6,189 nt of DNA from Acidobacteriaceae bacterium (GTDB lineage: Bacteria; Acidobacteriota; Terriglobia; Terriglobales; Acidobacteriaceae), in contig PLKU01000186.1 of NCBI GenBank assembly GCA_003140705.1, forward strand, positions 447-6,635, in the 5' to 3' direction. Position numbers and translations under genes: made by a program. The number at the start of each line of letters is the position of its first letter. Within the stretch, counting starts at the first letter, position 1. This document shows positions 1 through 5,702 of the stretch, in pieces. A model generated the notes under the pieces. The model saw only the letters and a program-made list of their open reading frames with translations, ran no database searches and was not told the origin of the DNA.

Positions 1-72
1 GGTATGGACCTTCGGCTGGTCCCCGCTCACGACGCCGCAGCCCACTAGTTCTGGAAGGGAGGTCTGGGTCAT
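1..72 (-). CDS. N-terminal start of an unidentified protein, cut by the window edge
   Basis: An ATG at 72-70 overlaps the TGA stop of the YeeE/YedE gene in the classic ATGA arrangement, and the frame stays open for 24 codons to the edge of the window. The visible peptide begins MTQTSLPELVGCGVVSGDQ. It shows no transmembrane segment or signal peptide and I do not recognise a family. A second YeeE/YedE half-protein would be the usual partner here, but those normally start with a hydrophobic helix, which this does not show. The 4-base overlap suggests translational coupling and membership of the encapsulin operon. The call rests on the overlap and the open frame only. Confidence 0.4.
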   Translation of the reverse strand, partial: MTQTSLPELVGCGVVSGDQPKVHT

Positions 73-635
73 AGGCTTCCAATCACAAACGGCAGGATAA
101 AGTACGTTGCGGCAAGACCCCCGGCGAAGAAGCCTAGGACCGCAATGAGCGACGGCAGTTCAAGGTTGGCTAGGCCGCTGATGGCGTGGCCCGAGGTGCA
201 GCCGGCTGCGTAGGCCGTTCCAAAGCCAACCAGAAACCCGCCGACTACTACCGATATGAATCCGCGCAGCGTAAGGAGAGCGTGCCAGGTGAAGAGCTCA
301 CGAGGCGCAACGCTGGAGAAATCGTGGATTCCCAGCCCGCTCAATGAGGCCCTGGTTTCAGCTGAGATAGCAATAGCATGCGGGGTCCCGATATGGGACG
401 CCAGAAATCCGCCGATCAACACTCCCACCAAAAACACCAGGTTCCAAAGGCCCGCACCCTTCCAGTCATAGCGGAAGAATTCAACCTTGCCGGGAATGAT
501 GGCCGAACAGAGATGGCGTAGATTGCCAGAGATGCCGAATACCTTATTTCCGGCTAGCAGTAGCGCCGGAACGAAAAGGCCAATCAATGGACCCGCCAGG
601 TACCAAGGCCACTCCGTATTGAACAAGGCTGTCAT
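69..635 (-). CDS. YeeE/YedE-family (DUF395) sulfur transport membrane protein, half-size
   Basis: This 188-residue hydrophobic protein matches the YeeE/YedE family, whose characterised members import thiosulfate through cysteine-lined membrane channels. The sequence shows hydrophobic segments near residues 12-30, 62-82, 120-140 and 162-185. The family signature GCTSGH lies at 145-150 with Cys146, and a second typical stretch, GISGNLRHLC, ends at Cys43. The full-length E. coli YeeE is about twice this size, so this is the half-length form that usually works with a second half encoded next door. The ATG start at 635 has a purine-rich AAAGAGG at 648-654, 12 bases upstream, which is rather far. 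It lies 55 bases after the desulfurase stop and overlaps the next gene by 4 bases, so it is probably the third gene of the encapsulin operon. The substrate (thiosulfate, sulfite or another sulfur species) is inferred from family and context. Confidence 0.88.
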   Translation of the reverse strand: MTALFNTEWPWYLAGPLIGLFVPALLLAGNKVFGISGNLRHLCSAIIPGKVEFFRYDWKGAGLWNLVFLVGVLIGGFLASHIGTPHAIAISAETRASLSGLGIHDFSSVAPRELFTWHALLTLRGFISVVVGGFLVGFGTAYAAGCTSGHAISGLANLELPSLIAVLGFFAGGLAATYFILPFVIGSL

Positions 636-690
636 TTCGGCTTACATCCTCTTTGTAAGGCACGCTACGCAAACTGCCTTCAACTTGTGA

Positions 691-2786
691 TCAAACGAGT
701 CCGGGGCTGCGCCCCTGGCGCAGATCCCACAACGCCGCAACGAGCGCATCAACTTCTTCGCAGGTGTTGTAGAGAGCGAGCGAAGCGCGGAGTGTGCTTT
801 CCACCCCAAAGCGCCGCAGGATCGGCTGCGCGCAGTGATGGCCCCCGCGTACCGCGATCCCCTTGAGGTTCAGGTAGTCTCCTATTTCCTCGGTGCGGAA
901 GCCATCCATTACGAAGGAAAGAACTCCAGCCTTCTCTTTCGCAGCGCCGATGATGTGCAACCCTGGAATGCGTTCGAGAGCCGCTGTGGCATACGTGAGC
1001 AGCATGTGCTCGTGGCGTGAGACATTCGCGATGCCTATGCGGTCAAGATAATCGATCGCTGCACCGAGACCAACCGCGTCGGCGATGTTTCCAGTCCCGG
1101 CTTCAAAGCGCTGAGGAGGGGGTTGGTAAAGCGTCTTCTCAAAGGTGACGTCCTGGATCATGTTTCCACCGCCTTGCCATGGCGGCATGTTGTCCAGTTC
1201 CTCGGACTTCCCATACACCACACCGATACCGGTTATCGCAAACACCTTGTGACCAGAGAAGACGTAAAAGTCGCAATCGATGGATTGCACGTCGACGCGC
1301 ATGTGCGAAACCGCCTGCGCGCCATCCACCAGCACGCGTGCTCCATGACGATGTGCGGCCTCGACCATCTGGTTGACCGGCACCACCGTGCCGAGAGCAT
1401 TCGAGACGTGCGCGATGGACACCAGGCGGGTCTTTGGTCCCAGCAGCTTCTCGTACTCATCGAGCAGTACCTGGCCGGAATCGTCTACCGGGCAACGCGG
1501 AGCAGCGCGCCCTTTTCCGCGCACAGCATCTGCCACGGAACAATGTTGGCATGGTGCTCGAGCCATGTGATGACGATCTCGTCGTCTTTTTGAATGTTGC
1601 GTCGCCCCCAGCTTTGCGCGACAAGATTGATCGCCTCTGTCGCACCACGGACAAAGATGATTTCACGCGTTGCTCCTGCATTAAGGAAGCGGCGCGTCTT
1701 CTCTCTGGCGGACTCATATGCATCGGTGGCGCGGGCGGCAAGCTCATGAGCGGCGCGGTGCACGTTTGAGTTCTCGTGTTCGTAGAAATAGCTGATCCGA
1801 TCGATGACCGACTGTGGCTTCTGGGTGGTCGCGCCGTTATCAAGCCAGATGAGCGGGTGGCCATTGACGACCTCCCGGAGAATGGGGAAATCGCGCCGAA
1901 TTGCCTCTACGTCGAAGGAGACAGAAGAGAGCTCAAGATTGGGCAGAATCGGGGACTGTCCGGCACCCGGCGCAATGACCGGCGCAGCATTCGCCGGATA
2001 AAGGGGGCGAGGCTGGTCTTGCGGGTCATGTGAGACGGGCGCGCGAAAATCGGGTGCATGGACAACAGCGCCGGGGAACTGCGGCGCGTTCGGATTAAGC
2101 GGCGTTGCGAAGGGATTGCCGTTCGTCGCGGCTTTCTCATGGGGAGGGGCCAGATTGTCCTTCGCATCCGCCGGCACGGGACCGGGAAGCGCGGGCGGGC
2201 TTGAACAAAGTGGCCGCGCATCCTCAAGGAATGAGAAGGCCGGGATCGCCTCATAGTCCTCATCGCTGGGAACCGCACTCCCAAATGCCAACGAAGGCGC
2301 ATTTGCCGGGGACAGCTGTGTGGCTGGCTCGACAAAAAGCGGCCGGGCGTCGGCGAGAAATGCAAAGGCCGGAAGCGATGCCGGATCGATTCCCCCGCTG
2401 GGCACATCAAGTGGTATAGGCACTGGAGCGGCCGGGCGCGCGCTTGGTGCAGCTCCTGTATCTTGAACTCTACCCAACGCCCCGGGGTGTGCCTCGCTCA
2501 GGCCAGACAGGAAACCTGGAACTGCAGGTGCAGTTGGACTGGGCAGCGCCGCATAGGGATTCCCGGTGAATACAGAGTTCGGCGGCAGCGCTGCTGCGGC
2601 TGCTGTGGCAAGTGGAGCCTGGAGCTCCTGGGGCAATGCATTAAAAACCTCGTTGGCCATGCGCGCCAGCAGCGCCGGGGCAGGAATCCCGCCGGGCACG
2701 CCTTCCAGCGCGTGCAATCCGGCAGCCCAGTTACCTGTCTCAGGCGGGGTCCCCTGCTGCTCCTGCGTCCGATCACTTGTACTCAT
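691..2786 (-). CDS. sufS: SufS-type cysteine desulfurase with encapsulin cargo-loading N-terminal domain; frame broken by a 1-base deletion
   Basis: This is a PLP-dependent class V cysteine desulfurase that converts cysteine to alanine and an enzyme-bound persulfide. Restoring one C at 1490-1492 gives 698 residues. Residues 1-287 form a Pro/Ala-rich, probably disordered extension with repeated motifs. The SufS core starts at FDVEAIR (291) and is about 408 residues, the normal SufS length. Visible landmarks are LDNGATTQKP in the substrate region, EHHAN (His411/412), VDGAQ (Asp488), the PLP lysine in SGHK (Lys514) and the catalytic cysteine in RGGHHCAQP (Cys652). As written, frame 1 ends in TAG at 1485-1487 after residue 433, and the rest (691 to about 1490) lies in another frame without a start of its own. 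The uncorrected gene would therefore make an inactive loading domain plus a partial enzyme. The ATG start lies inside the encapsulin end (14-base overlap). The N-terminal extension next to an encapsulin marks it as Family 2A cargo. The family call is firm, and whether the break is real is open. Confidence 0.93.
1485..1496 (-). other. Frameshift site in the cysteine desulfurase gene
   Basis: On the minus strand the codons read GTT GCC CGG TAG, ending the upstream frame. Adding one C to the CCC run (plus-strand GGG at 1490-1492) gives GTT GCC CCG GTA GAC, that is V-A-P-V-D, and joins the two halves without loss or duplication of any conserved SufS residue. The two halves are both well conserved up to the junction. 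That fits a sequencing or assembly indel, or a very recent mutation, better than an old pseudogene. Confidence 0.9.
1926..2786 (-). other. Desulfurase cargo-loading domain with paired short motifs
   Basis: Residues 1-287 of the desulfurase are rich in Pro and Ala and look disordered except for short islands. In order these are: a probable amphipathic helix at 35-55 (PAPALLARMANEVFNALPQE; bases 2622-2684); a GNPYAALPSPTAPAVPGF block at 75-92 (2511-2564); LPAFAFLADARPL at 138-150 (2337-2375); IPAFSFLEDARPL at 181-193 (2208-2246); and GNPFATPLNPNAPQFPGA at 223-240 (2067-2120). The two PAF-FL-DARPL copies differ at only three positions, and the two GNP blocks share GNP(Y/F)A, a proline-rich middle and a PG end. 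Family 2A cargo desulfurases are known to use a long N-terminal domain with conserved short motifs to bind the shell interior. That these particular islands are the shell-binding sites is inference. Confidence 0.75.
2773..2786 (-). other. 14-base overlap between encapsulin end and desulfurase start
   Basis: The desulfurase ATG (2786-2784) lies inside the encapsulin codons His-Glu, and the encapsulin TGA is at 2775-2773, so the frames share ATGAGTACAAGTGA. No clear Shine-Dalgarno sequence precedes the desulfurase ATG. Its translation therefore probably depends on ribosomes finishing the shell gene, which would tie cargo output to shell output. Confidence 0.8.
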
Positions 2787-3693
2787 GATATTGGCCTACA
2801 TCCGCGTCCTCTAGCAGGGCAATCGCGTCGTCTGTGAGCACGGCCGCAGAGCAATAGAGAGACACAAGGTAAGAGGCGAGCGCTCTCTGGTCGATTCCCA
2901 TGAACCGCACTGAGAGCCCTGGGCTCTGTTCGCCTGGAAGTCCCGGCTGGAAGAGACCAATCACGCCCTGTTTCTTCTCACCAACGCGTAGCAGCACAAT
3001 CTTCGACTTCTGATCCTTGCTGCGCACCGCGATCTTGTCAGAAGGCACCAGCGGAACTCCGCGCCAGGTCAAGAATGGGGCGCCGAATAGAGTCGCAGTT
3101 GGCGGGGGCACGCCGCGACGCGTGCATTCACGGCCAAAGGCCGCAATGGTGCGAGGATGAGCCAGAAACAATGACGGCTCCTTCCAGACCTTTGTCAGCA
3201 GTTCGTCCAAATCGTCCGGTGTCGGCGGGCCTTTCCGCGTCTTGATCTTCTGCCCTTCGGCAACATTATGTAGGAGCCCGTAGTCCGCATTGTTGAGAAG
3301 CTCGCTCTCCTGCTTTTCCTTGACGCTCTCAATCAACAGACGCAACTGCTCGCGCACTTGATCATAGGGACTGCTAAGCAGATCTGAAACGCGCGCGTGA
3401 ACGTTGAGAACCGCATTGATGCTGCTCAGACGATATTCGCGCGGCTTCTCCTCGTAATCGACGAACGTGGAGGCCAGCGTGGACTCGTCCTCGTGGCCAC
3501 AGGTCGATTCGACGGCTTTGGATTCGTCAACCTTGTTGAGCCTGAAAGTTCCGGATTCAAGCGGCTTCCAGTCCAGCAAGCGAACCAGCCAGCGGGGTGT
3601 GATGGCCCCAAATTGTGGAGCCGTCTTGGTGACATTTGCTAGTTGAAACGCCGATTCCTCACGCAACGAGACCCGACTCACTTCTTCTGGCAC
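2773..3693 (-). CDS. srpI: Family 2A encapsulin shell protein (SrpI-like, HK97 fold)
   Basis: This is the shell protein of a protein nanocompartment. I recognise the SrpI sequence type along its whole 306 residues, close to the family's usual length. Landmarks are the N-terminal stretch QLANVTKTAPQ (17-27) and ITPRWLVRLLDWKPLESG (31-48); YVDYE-type FVDYEEKPREY (77-87); RVSDLLSSPYDQVREQLRL (101-119); GPPTPDDLDELLTKVWKEPS (155-174); AAFGRECTRRGVPPP (184-198); FLTWRGVPLVPSDK (207-220); VIGLFQPGLPGEQSPGLSVR (244-263); and the C-terminal HEYK. There is no inserted cyclic-nucleotide-binding domain, which separates it from Family 2B. The start is GTG at 3693: an in-frame TGA lies 24 bases upstream, and AAAGAG (3701-3706) sits 7 bases before it. 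A GTG at codon 5 is an alternative. Family members assemble into virus-like icosahedral shells and package the neighbouring cysteine desulfurase; reported roles are sulfur metabolism and elemental sulfur storage. Confidence 0.95.
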   Translation of the reverse strand: MPEEVSRVSLREESAFQLANVTKTAPQFGAITPRWLVRLLDWKPLESGTFRLNKVDESKAVESTCGHEDESTLASTFVDYEEKPREYRLSSINAVLNVHARVSDLLSSPYDQVREQLRLLIESVKEKQESELLNNADYGLLHNVAEGQKIKTRKGPPTPDDLDELLTKVWKEPSLFLAHPRTIAAFGRECTRRGVPPPTATLFGAPFLTWRGVPLVPSDKIAVRSKDQKSKIVLLRVGEKKQGVIGLFQPGLPGEQSPGLSVRFMGIDQRALASYLVSLYCSAAVLTDDAIALLEDADVGQYHEYK

Positions 3694-3725
3694 TTTTTGT
3701 CTCTTTCTGAATCAAGAACAGTAAG

Positions 3726-3731
3726 ATTCTA
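3726..3731 (-). promoter_or_regulatory. Possible -10 element for the encapsulin operon
   Basis: TAGAAT on the minus strand differs from the consensus TATAAT at one position and lies 32 bases upstream of the encapsulin GTG, downstream of the rhodanese terminator candidate. No convincing -35 box sits at the usual distance, so an activator-dependent or non-sigma70 promoter, or chance, is equally possible. Confidence 0.28.
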
Positions 3732-3759
3732 GCCCATACTTACGGGTGAAGCGCTTGTG

Positions 3760-3811
3760 AAAAAGGCCTCGACGCAGTGTGGCGCAACCCCTTCAAGGTG
3801 TGTCGAGAGCC
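3760..3811 (-). terminator. Candidate Rho-independent terminator after the rhodanese gene
   Basis: On the minus strand GGC-T-CTCGAC (3811-3802) pairs with GTCGAGGCC (3773-3765). This gives a 9-bp stem with one bulged T and a loop of about 28 bases, followed directly by TTTTT (3764-3760). It starts 44 bases after the rhodanese stop. The large loop weakens it, but the placement between rhodanese and encapsulin is sensible and implies the encapsulin has its own promoter. Confidence 0.45.
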
Positions 3812-3855
3812 AAATGTTGAAGATCCAAGCCAGGGACAATGCCCGCTTGCATTCG

Positions 3856-4176
3856 CTAATACTTGCGCACTCGCCGATCGACGCGATCTGACCAGGCATG
3901 GATCCCGCCGGTCAGGTTCCACACGTGATTGAAGCCGGCATTATGCAGAACCTGCGCCGCCTTGGCGCTGCGCGCCCCCATCTTGCAGATGGTGACAATC
4001 TGCCGGTTTGCATCGAGTTCGTTCATCCGCTTCGAAAGCTCGGGCAGCGGGATCAACTGTCCACCGATATTCGATATCTCGTACTCGGATTCATCGCGTA
4101 CATCGAGAAGGAAGAGGTTTTCGCCGGCATCCAACCGTTGCTTTAGTTCTTCCACTCTGATTTCAGGAACACCCAT
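3856..4176 (-). CDS. Single-domain rhodanese-like sulfurtransferase
   Basis: A 106-residue rhodanese-fold protein of the usual single-domain length, with no signal peptide, so cytoplasmic. Conserved features are LFLLDVRDESEYE (21-33), the active-site loop CKMGARS with the persulfide-forming Cys64, and the C-terminal NLTGGIHAW (87-95). Rhodaneses carry sulfane sulfur as a cysteine persulfide and pass it to thiols or acceptor proteins. The ATG at 4176 has a good Shine-Dalgarno, AGGGAG, at 4183-4188, 6 bases upstream. It lies 162 bases before the encapsulin and is separated from it by a terminator-like hairpin, so it may form its own transcript. Rhodaneses are recurrent neighbours of Family 2A encapsulins (srpJ next to srpI in Synechococcus is an example), which supports a role in the same sulfur pathway. 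The donor and acceptor here are unknown. Confidence 0.9.
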   Translation of the reverse strand: MGVPEIRVEELKQRLDAGENLFLLDVRDESEYEISNIGGQLIPLPELSKRMNELDANRQIVTICKMGARSAKAAQVLHNAGFNHVWNLTGGIHAWSDRVDRRVRKY

Positions 4177-4182
4177 TGTTTT

Positions 4183-4188
4183 CTCCCT
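4183..4188 (-). promoter_or_regulatory. Ribosome binding site of the rhodanese gene
   Basis: AGGGAG on the minus strand, 6 bases before the ATG at 4176, is the best-spaced Shine-Dalgarno on the minus strand of this window and fixes the rhodanese start. Confidence 0.7.
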
Positions 4189-4217
4189 GCCTGGTACCTG
4201 TTCGGCGAATGCGCTGT

Positions 4218-4235
4218 TGCCTCAATCGCCTCAAT
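4218..4235. repeat. Tandem 9-base repeat upstream of the rhodanese gene
   Basis: The plus strand reads TGCCTCAAT CGCCTCAAT, two adjacent copies identical at 8 of 9 positions. It sits in the leader of the rhodanese gene, about 40-60 bases before the ATG. Function unknown; two copies could also arise by chance. Confidence 0.35.
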
Positions 4236-4243
4236 TTCGACAC

Positions 4244-4271
4244 AGAATAGAAAACCCACCTGCCAGTTCAA
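4244..4271 (-). promoter_or_regulatory. Possible promoter of the rhodanese gene overlapping the upstream terminator
   Basis: On the minus strand TTGAAC (4271-4266) and TATTCT (4249-4244) are separated by 16 bases. Each matches the sigma70 consensus at 4 of 6 positions. The -35 half lies in the loop of the terminator hairpin. Transcription would start about 60 bases upstream of the rhodanese ATG. The match is modest and could be chance. Confidence 0.22.
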
Positions 4272-4286
4272 TTCCTGGCGGTGGGT
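4254..4286 (-). terminator. Rho-independent terminator
   Basis: On the minus strand ACCCACC-GCCAG pairs with CTGGC-A-GGTGGGT: 12 base pairs with one bulged A and an 8-base loop (GAATTGAA). The T-run TTTT at 4254-4251 follows, its first T pairing at the stem base. The plus strand has no T-run after the stem, so it acts on minus-strand transcripts. It lies 24 bases after the TAA at 4311-4313, which supports a minus-strand gene ending there. Confidence 0.75.
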
Positions 4287-4310
4287 CAAAATGAGGTGCC
4301 GGCTTGTAAG

Positions 4311-4750
4311 TTACTCTAGCCCAGCCATTTCCTCACGCCAGAAGACATATGCACGCAACACATCGCTGCGCAACAACATGCTTCGGCCTTCATGGAGGAA
4401 AGGTTCTTCACTCAATTAATTTAGCACTAAAGACTCCCGGCAGCAAGAATTCAGAAATGACATGTTCAACCACGGCAGTGAAAAGGGAAACGTCTCCTCG
4501 CGGATAGCAAGTGCTTTCGCAAGGGATGCAAACAAGCCCGATTCGTCGGACCCTGCAGCAATTCGCCACCATTCGGGAATGCACCCTCTGGAAAGGCAAC
4601 GACCGCGCAGGCGATGCATTTGTCCAATCCGCTTATCAGCGTGTGCCCCATGTCCATCGGCGAGTCGATGCCACAAATCCGCAGGATCGCTTCGGAAATG
4701 TGTTGCCTACAAGCTTGAACTCCGACGCCACGTAGCAGTGCGTCTTTCAA
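4311..4750 (-). pseudogene. Unrecognised minus-strand gene with three apparent frameshifts
   Basis: Three minus-strand frames in succession look protein-coding here and end at a TAA (4311-4313) followed by a strong terminator. The pieces are: about 66 codons from 4750 (including ACRQHISEAILRICGID and MGHTLISGLDKCIACA) to about 4551; then ESGLFASLAKALAIREETF to about 4485; then FTAVVEHVISEFLLPGVFSA to about 4420; then SEEPFLHEGRSMLL and DVLRAYVFWREEMAGLE to 4311. Adding a base at the GGG run (4551-4553), adding one at the CCCTTTT run (4481-4487) and removing one at 4411-4423 would give a single product of about 146 residues. The TTG at 4750 is only a provisional start; the frame is open back to a TAG at 4778-4780 and no good ribosome binding site is seen. 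I do not recognise the family. A CxxC (DKCIAC) is the only motif of note. It may be a decayed gene or a correct gene with sequence errors. Confidence 0.4.
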
Positions 4751-4834
4751 TATAGATAAACAACCCAGTTCGCAATCCTAGATCGAGATGGCCGGCCTCT
4801 GCCTCTGCTCACACGCGAGGCAATTCCGGGCTCG

Positions 4835-4840
4835 GGAGGA
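4835..4840 (+). promoter_or_regulatory. Ribosome binding site of the DUF309 gene
   Basis: GGAGGA lies 13 bases before the ATG at 4854. It is also 2 bases before an out-of-frame ATG at 4843 whose frame is short and unrelated to any family. The spacing to 4854 is long, but the protein family match starts within a few residues of that ATG. Confidence 0.5.
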
Positions 4841-4853
4841 TAATGAGTAAACG

Positions 4854-5207
4854 ATGCCCATTCAATGGAATGACGGCGCGCTTGCGGAAGGTCTGCGGTG
4901 CTACCAGAATGAGGAGTTTTTCCTCGCTCACGAGCACTGGGAAAGTGTTTGGCTGATTGCTGAAGAGCCAGAGAAGACGTTCCTGCAGGCATTGATTCAG
5001 GTAGCAGCGGCATTTCATCATTTTCAGAAGAAGAACTCAAAGGGTGCCGCATCCTTGCTGCAAGCATCACTTCGGCGGCTTGATTCATTTCCATCTGTTT
5101 ATGGAGGCATAGAAGTTGAGTCACTTCAGAAATGCATTCGCGAGTGGCTGCAGAAACTCCTTCTCGAAGACCTGTCGCCACGACCTCCATACCCGCGGAT
5201 TCGATGA
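4854..5207 (+). CDS. DUF309 domain protein
   Basis: A 117-residue soluble protein carrying the DUF309 signature of unknown function. The typical block GLRCYQNEEFFLAHEHWESV is at 13-32, matching the family pattern of a phenylalanine pair followed by AHExWE. The second block FLQALIQVAAAFHHFQKKN (43-61) and GAASLLQA (64-71) complete the helical core. His26, Glu27, His55 and His56 fall where the family keeps polar residues. The C-terminus is Pro/Arg-rich (PRPPYPRIR). It is transcribed away from the sulfur cluster, so a shared role is not implied by an operon. No clear promoter was found; TATAGA at 4751-4756 lacks a partner box. The family has no established biochemical activity that I know of. 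Confidence 0.85.
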   Translation: MPIQWNDGALAEGLRCYQNEEFFLAHEHWESVWLIAEEPEKTFLQALIQVAAAFHHFQKKNSKGAASLLQASLRRLDSFPSVYGGIEVESLQKCIREWLQKLLLEDLSPRPPYPRIR

Positions 5208-5702
5208 GTCTCGAGAAGTCGGCCGCGAACAGCAGAGCTCATCCAGGCACCTTCGAAGGTAATTGTCCAGGTTAGCGTCAAACCGGAGAACGGGCGGTCA
5301 AATGGTGATAACTGTGGTCTTCTCATCATTTCAGGCCCGATTCGCTTGGGATTTACCATGAAGGCGTCCTCTTTCTGAGCGGAGCTTCTGGAGGAACCAC
5401 ATCAACCCGGCTATTAATTCCAGATTTAGGTCGAGACAGGACTGCCAGAATCTCGGTCCCAGGAGCGTGCATCAAACAGACCTGTATAGCCACTCATCGG
5501 TCGAGTTGAAAGCGTGCGAGACCTCCGTTTGGAATCCTCAGAAACTCACTTTGATTCGCAGTTCAACCCGGCGATTTGGGGTGGGGCCTCTGCCTCCACC
5601 GAAAGGATGACAGTACGCTCATCAAAAACGGTGTAGACAAACGTGGTTTCCGGCGAGCAGACTTCGTAGCTGAGGGCGATTCCCCGCCCCCGAGGTCAAC
5701 TG
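5208..5702. other. Stretch of about 495 bases with no recognisable gene
   Basis: Frames on both strands are broken by frequent stops or give low-complexity, Arg/Ser/Pro-rich peptides that match no family I know. A GC-rich hairpin (GGTGG at 5579-5583 with CCACC at 5595-5599) has no T-run and does not look like a terminator. No tRNA, CRISPR repeat or insertion-sequence end is visible. The stretch probably holds the end of the DUF309 transcript and the promoter of the gene at 5703, but I could not place either with confidence. Confidence 0.55.
5692..5695 (+). promoter_or_regulatory. Ribosome binding site deciding a TTG start
   Basis: GAGG ends 7 bases before the TTG at 5703, the ideal distance. 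The frame contains no ATG or GTG between its upstream stop (TAG 5667-5669) and the signal peptide, so this site supports TTG as the start. Confidence 0.6.

Noticed and set aside
1485..1496. Programmed ribosomal frameshifting in the desulfurase gene
   Set aside because: The site lacks a slippery heptamer of the known bacterial types, I see no obvious stimulatory hairpin, and SufS enzymes are not known to use frameshifting. A missing base is simpler.
1123..1593. A 156-codon plus-strand open frame opposite the desulfurase
   Set aside because: It lies antisense to the strongly conserved SufS core, and its translation is rich in His, Arg and Ser with no family resemblance. It is a by-product of GC-rich codon use on the other strand.
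4316..4393. Cysteine-rich 25-residue mini-gene on the minus strand
   Set aside because: The cysteines come from TGT/TGC triplets read out of frame. There is no ribosome binding site, and an overlapping frame gives more protein-like sequence that fits the gene ending at 4311.
4747..5190. A 147-codon minus-strand open frame opposite DUF309
   Set aside because: DUF309 on the plus strand has clear family motifs, and the minus-strand translation has none.
5579..5599. GC-rich hairpin considered as the DUF309 terminator
   Set aside because: It has only about 7 pairs, no T-run on either strand and lies more than 370 bases after the DUF309 stop.
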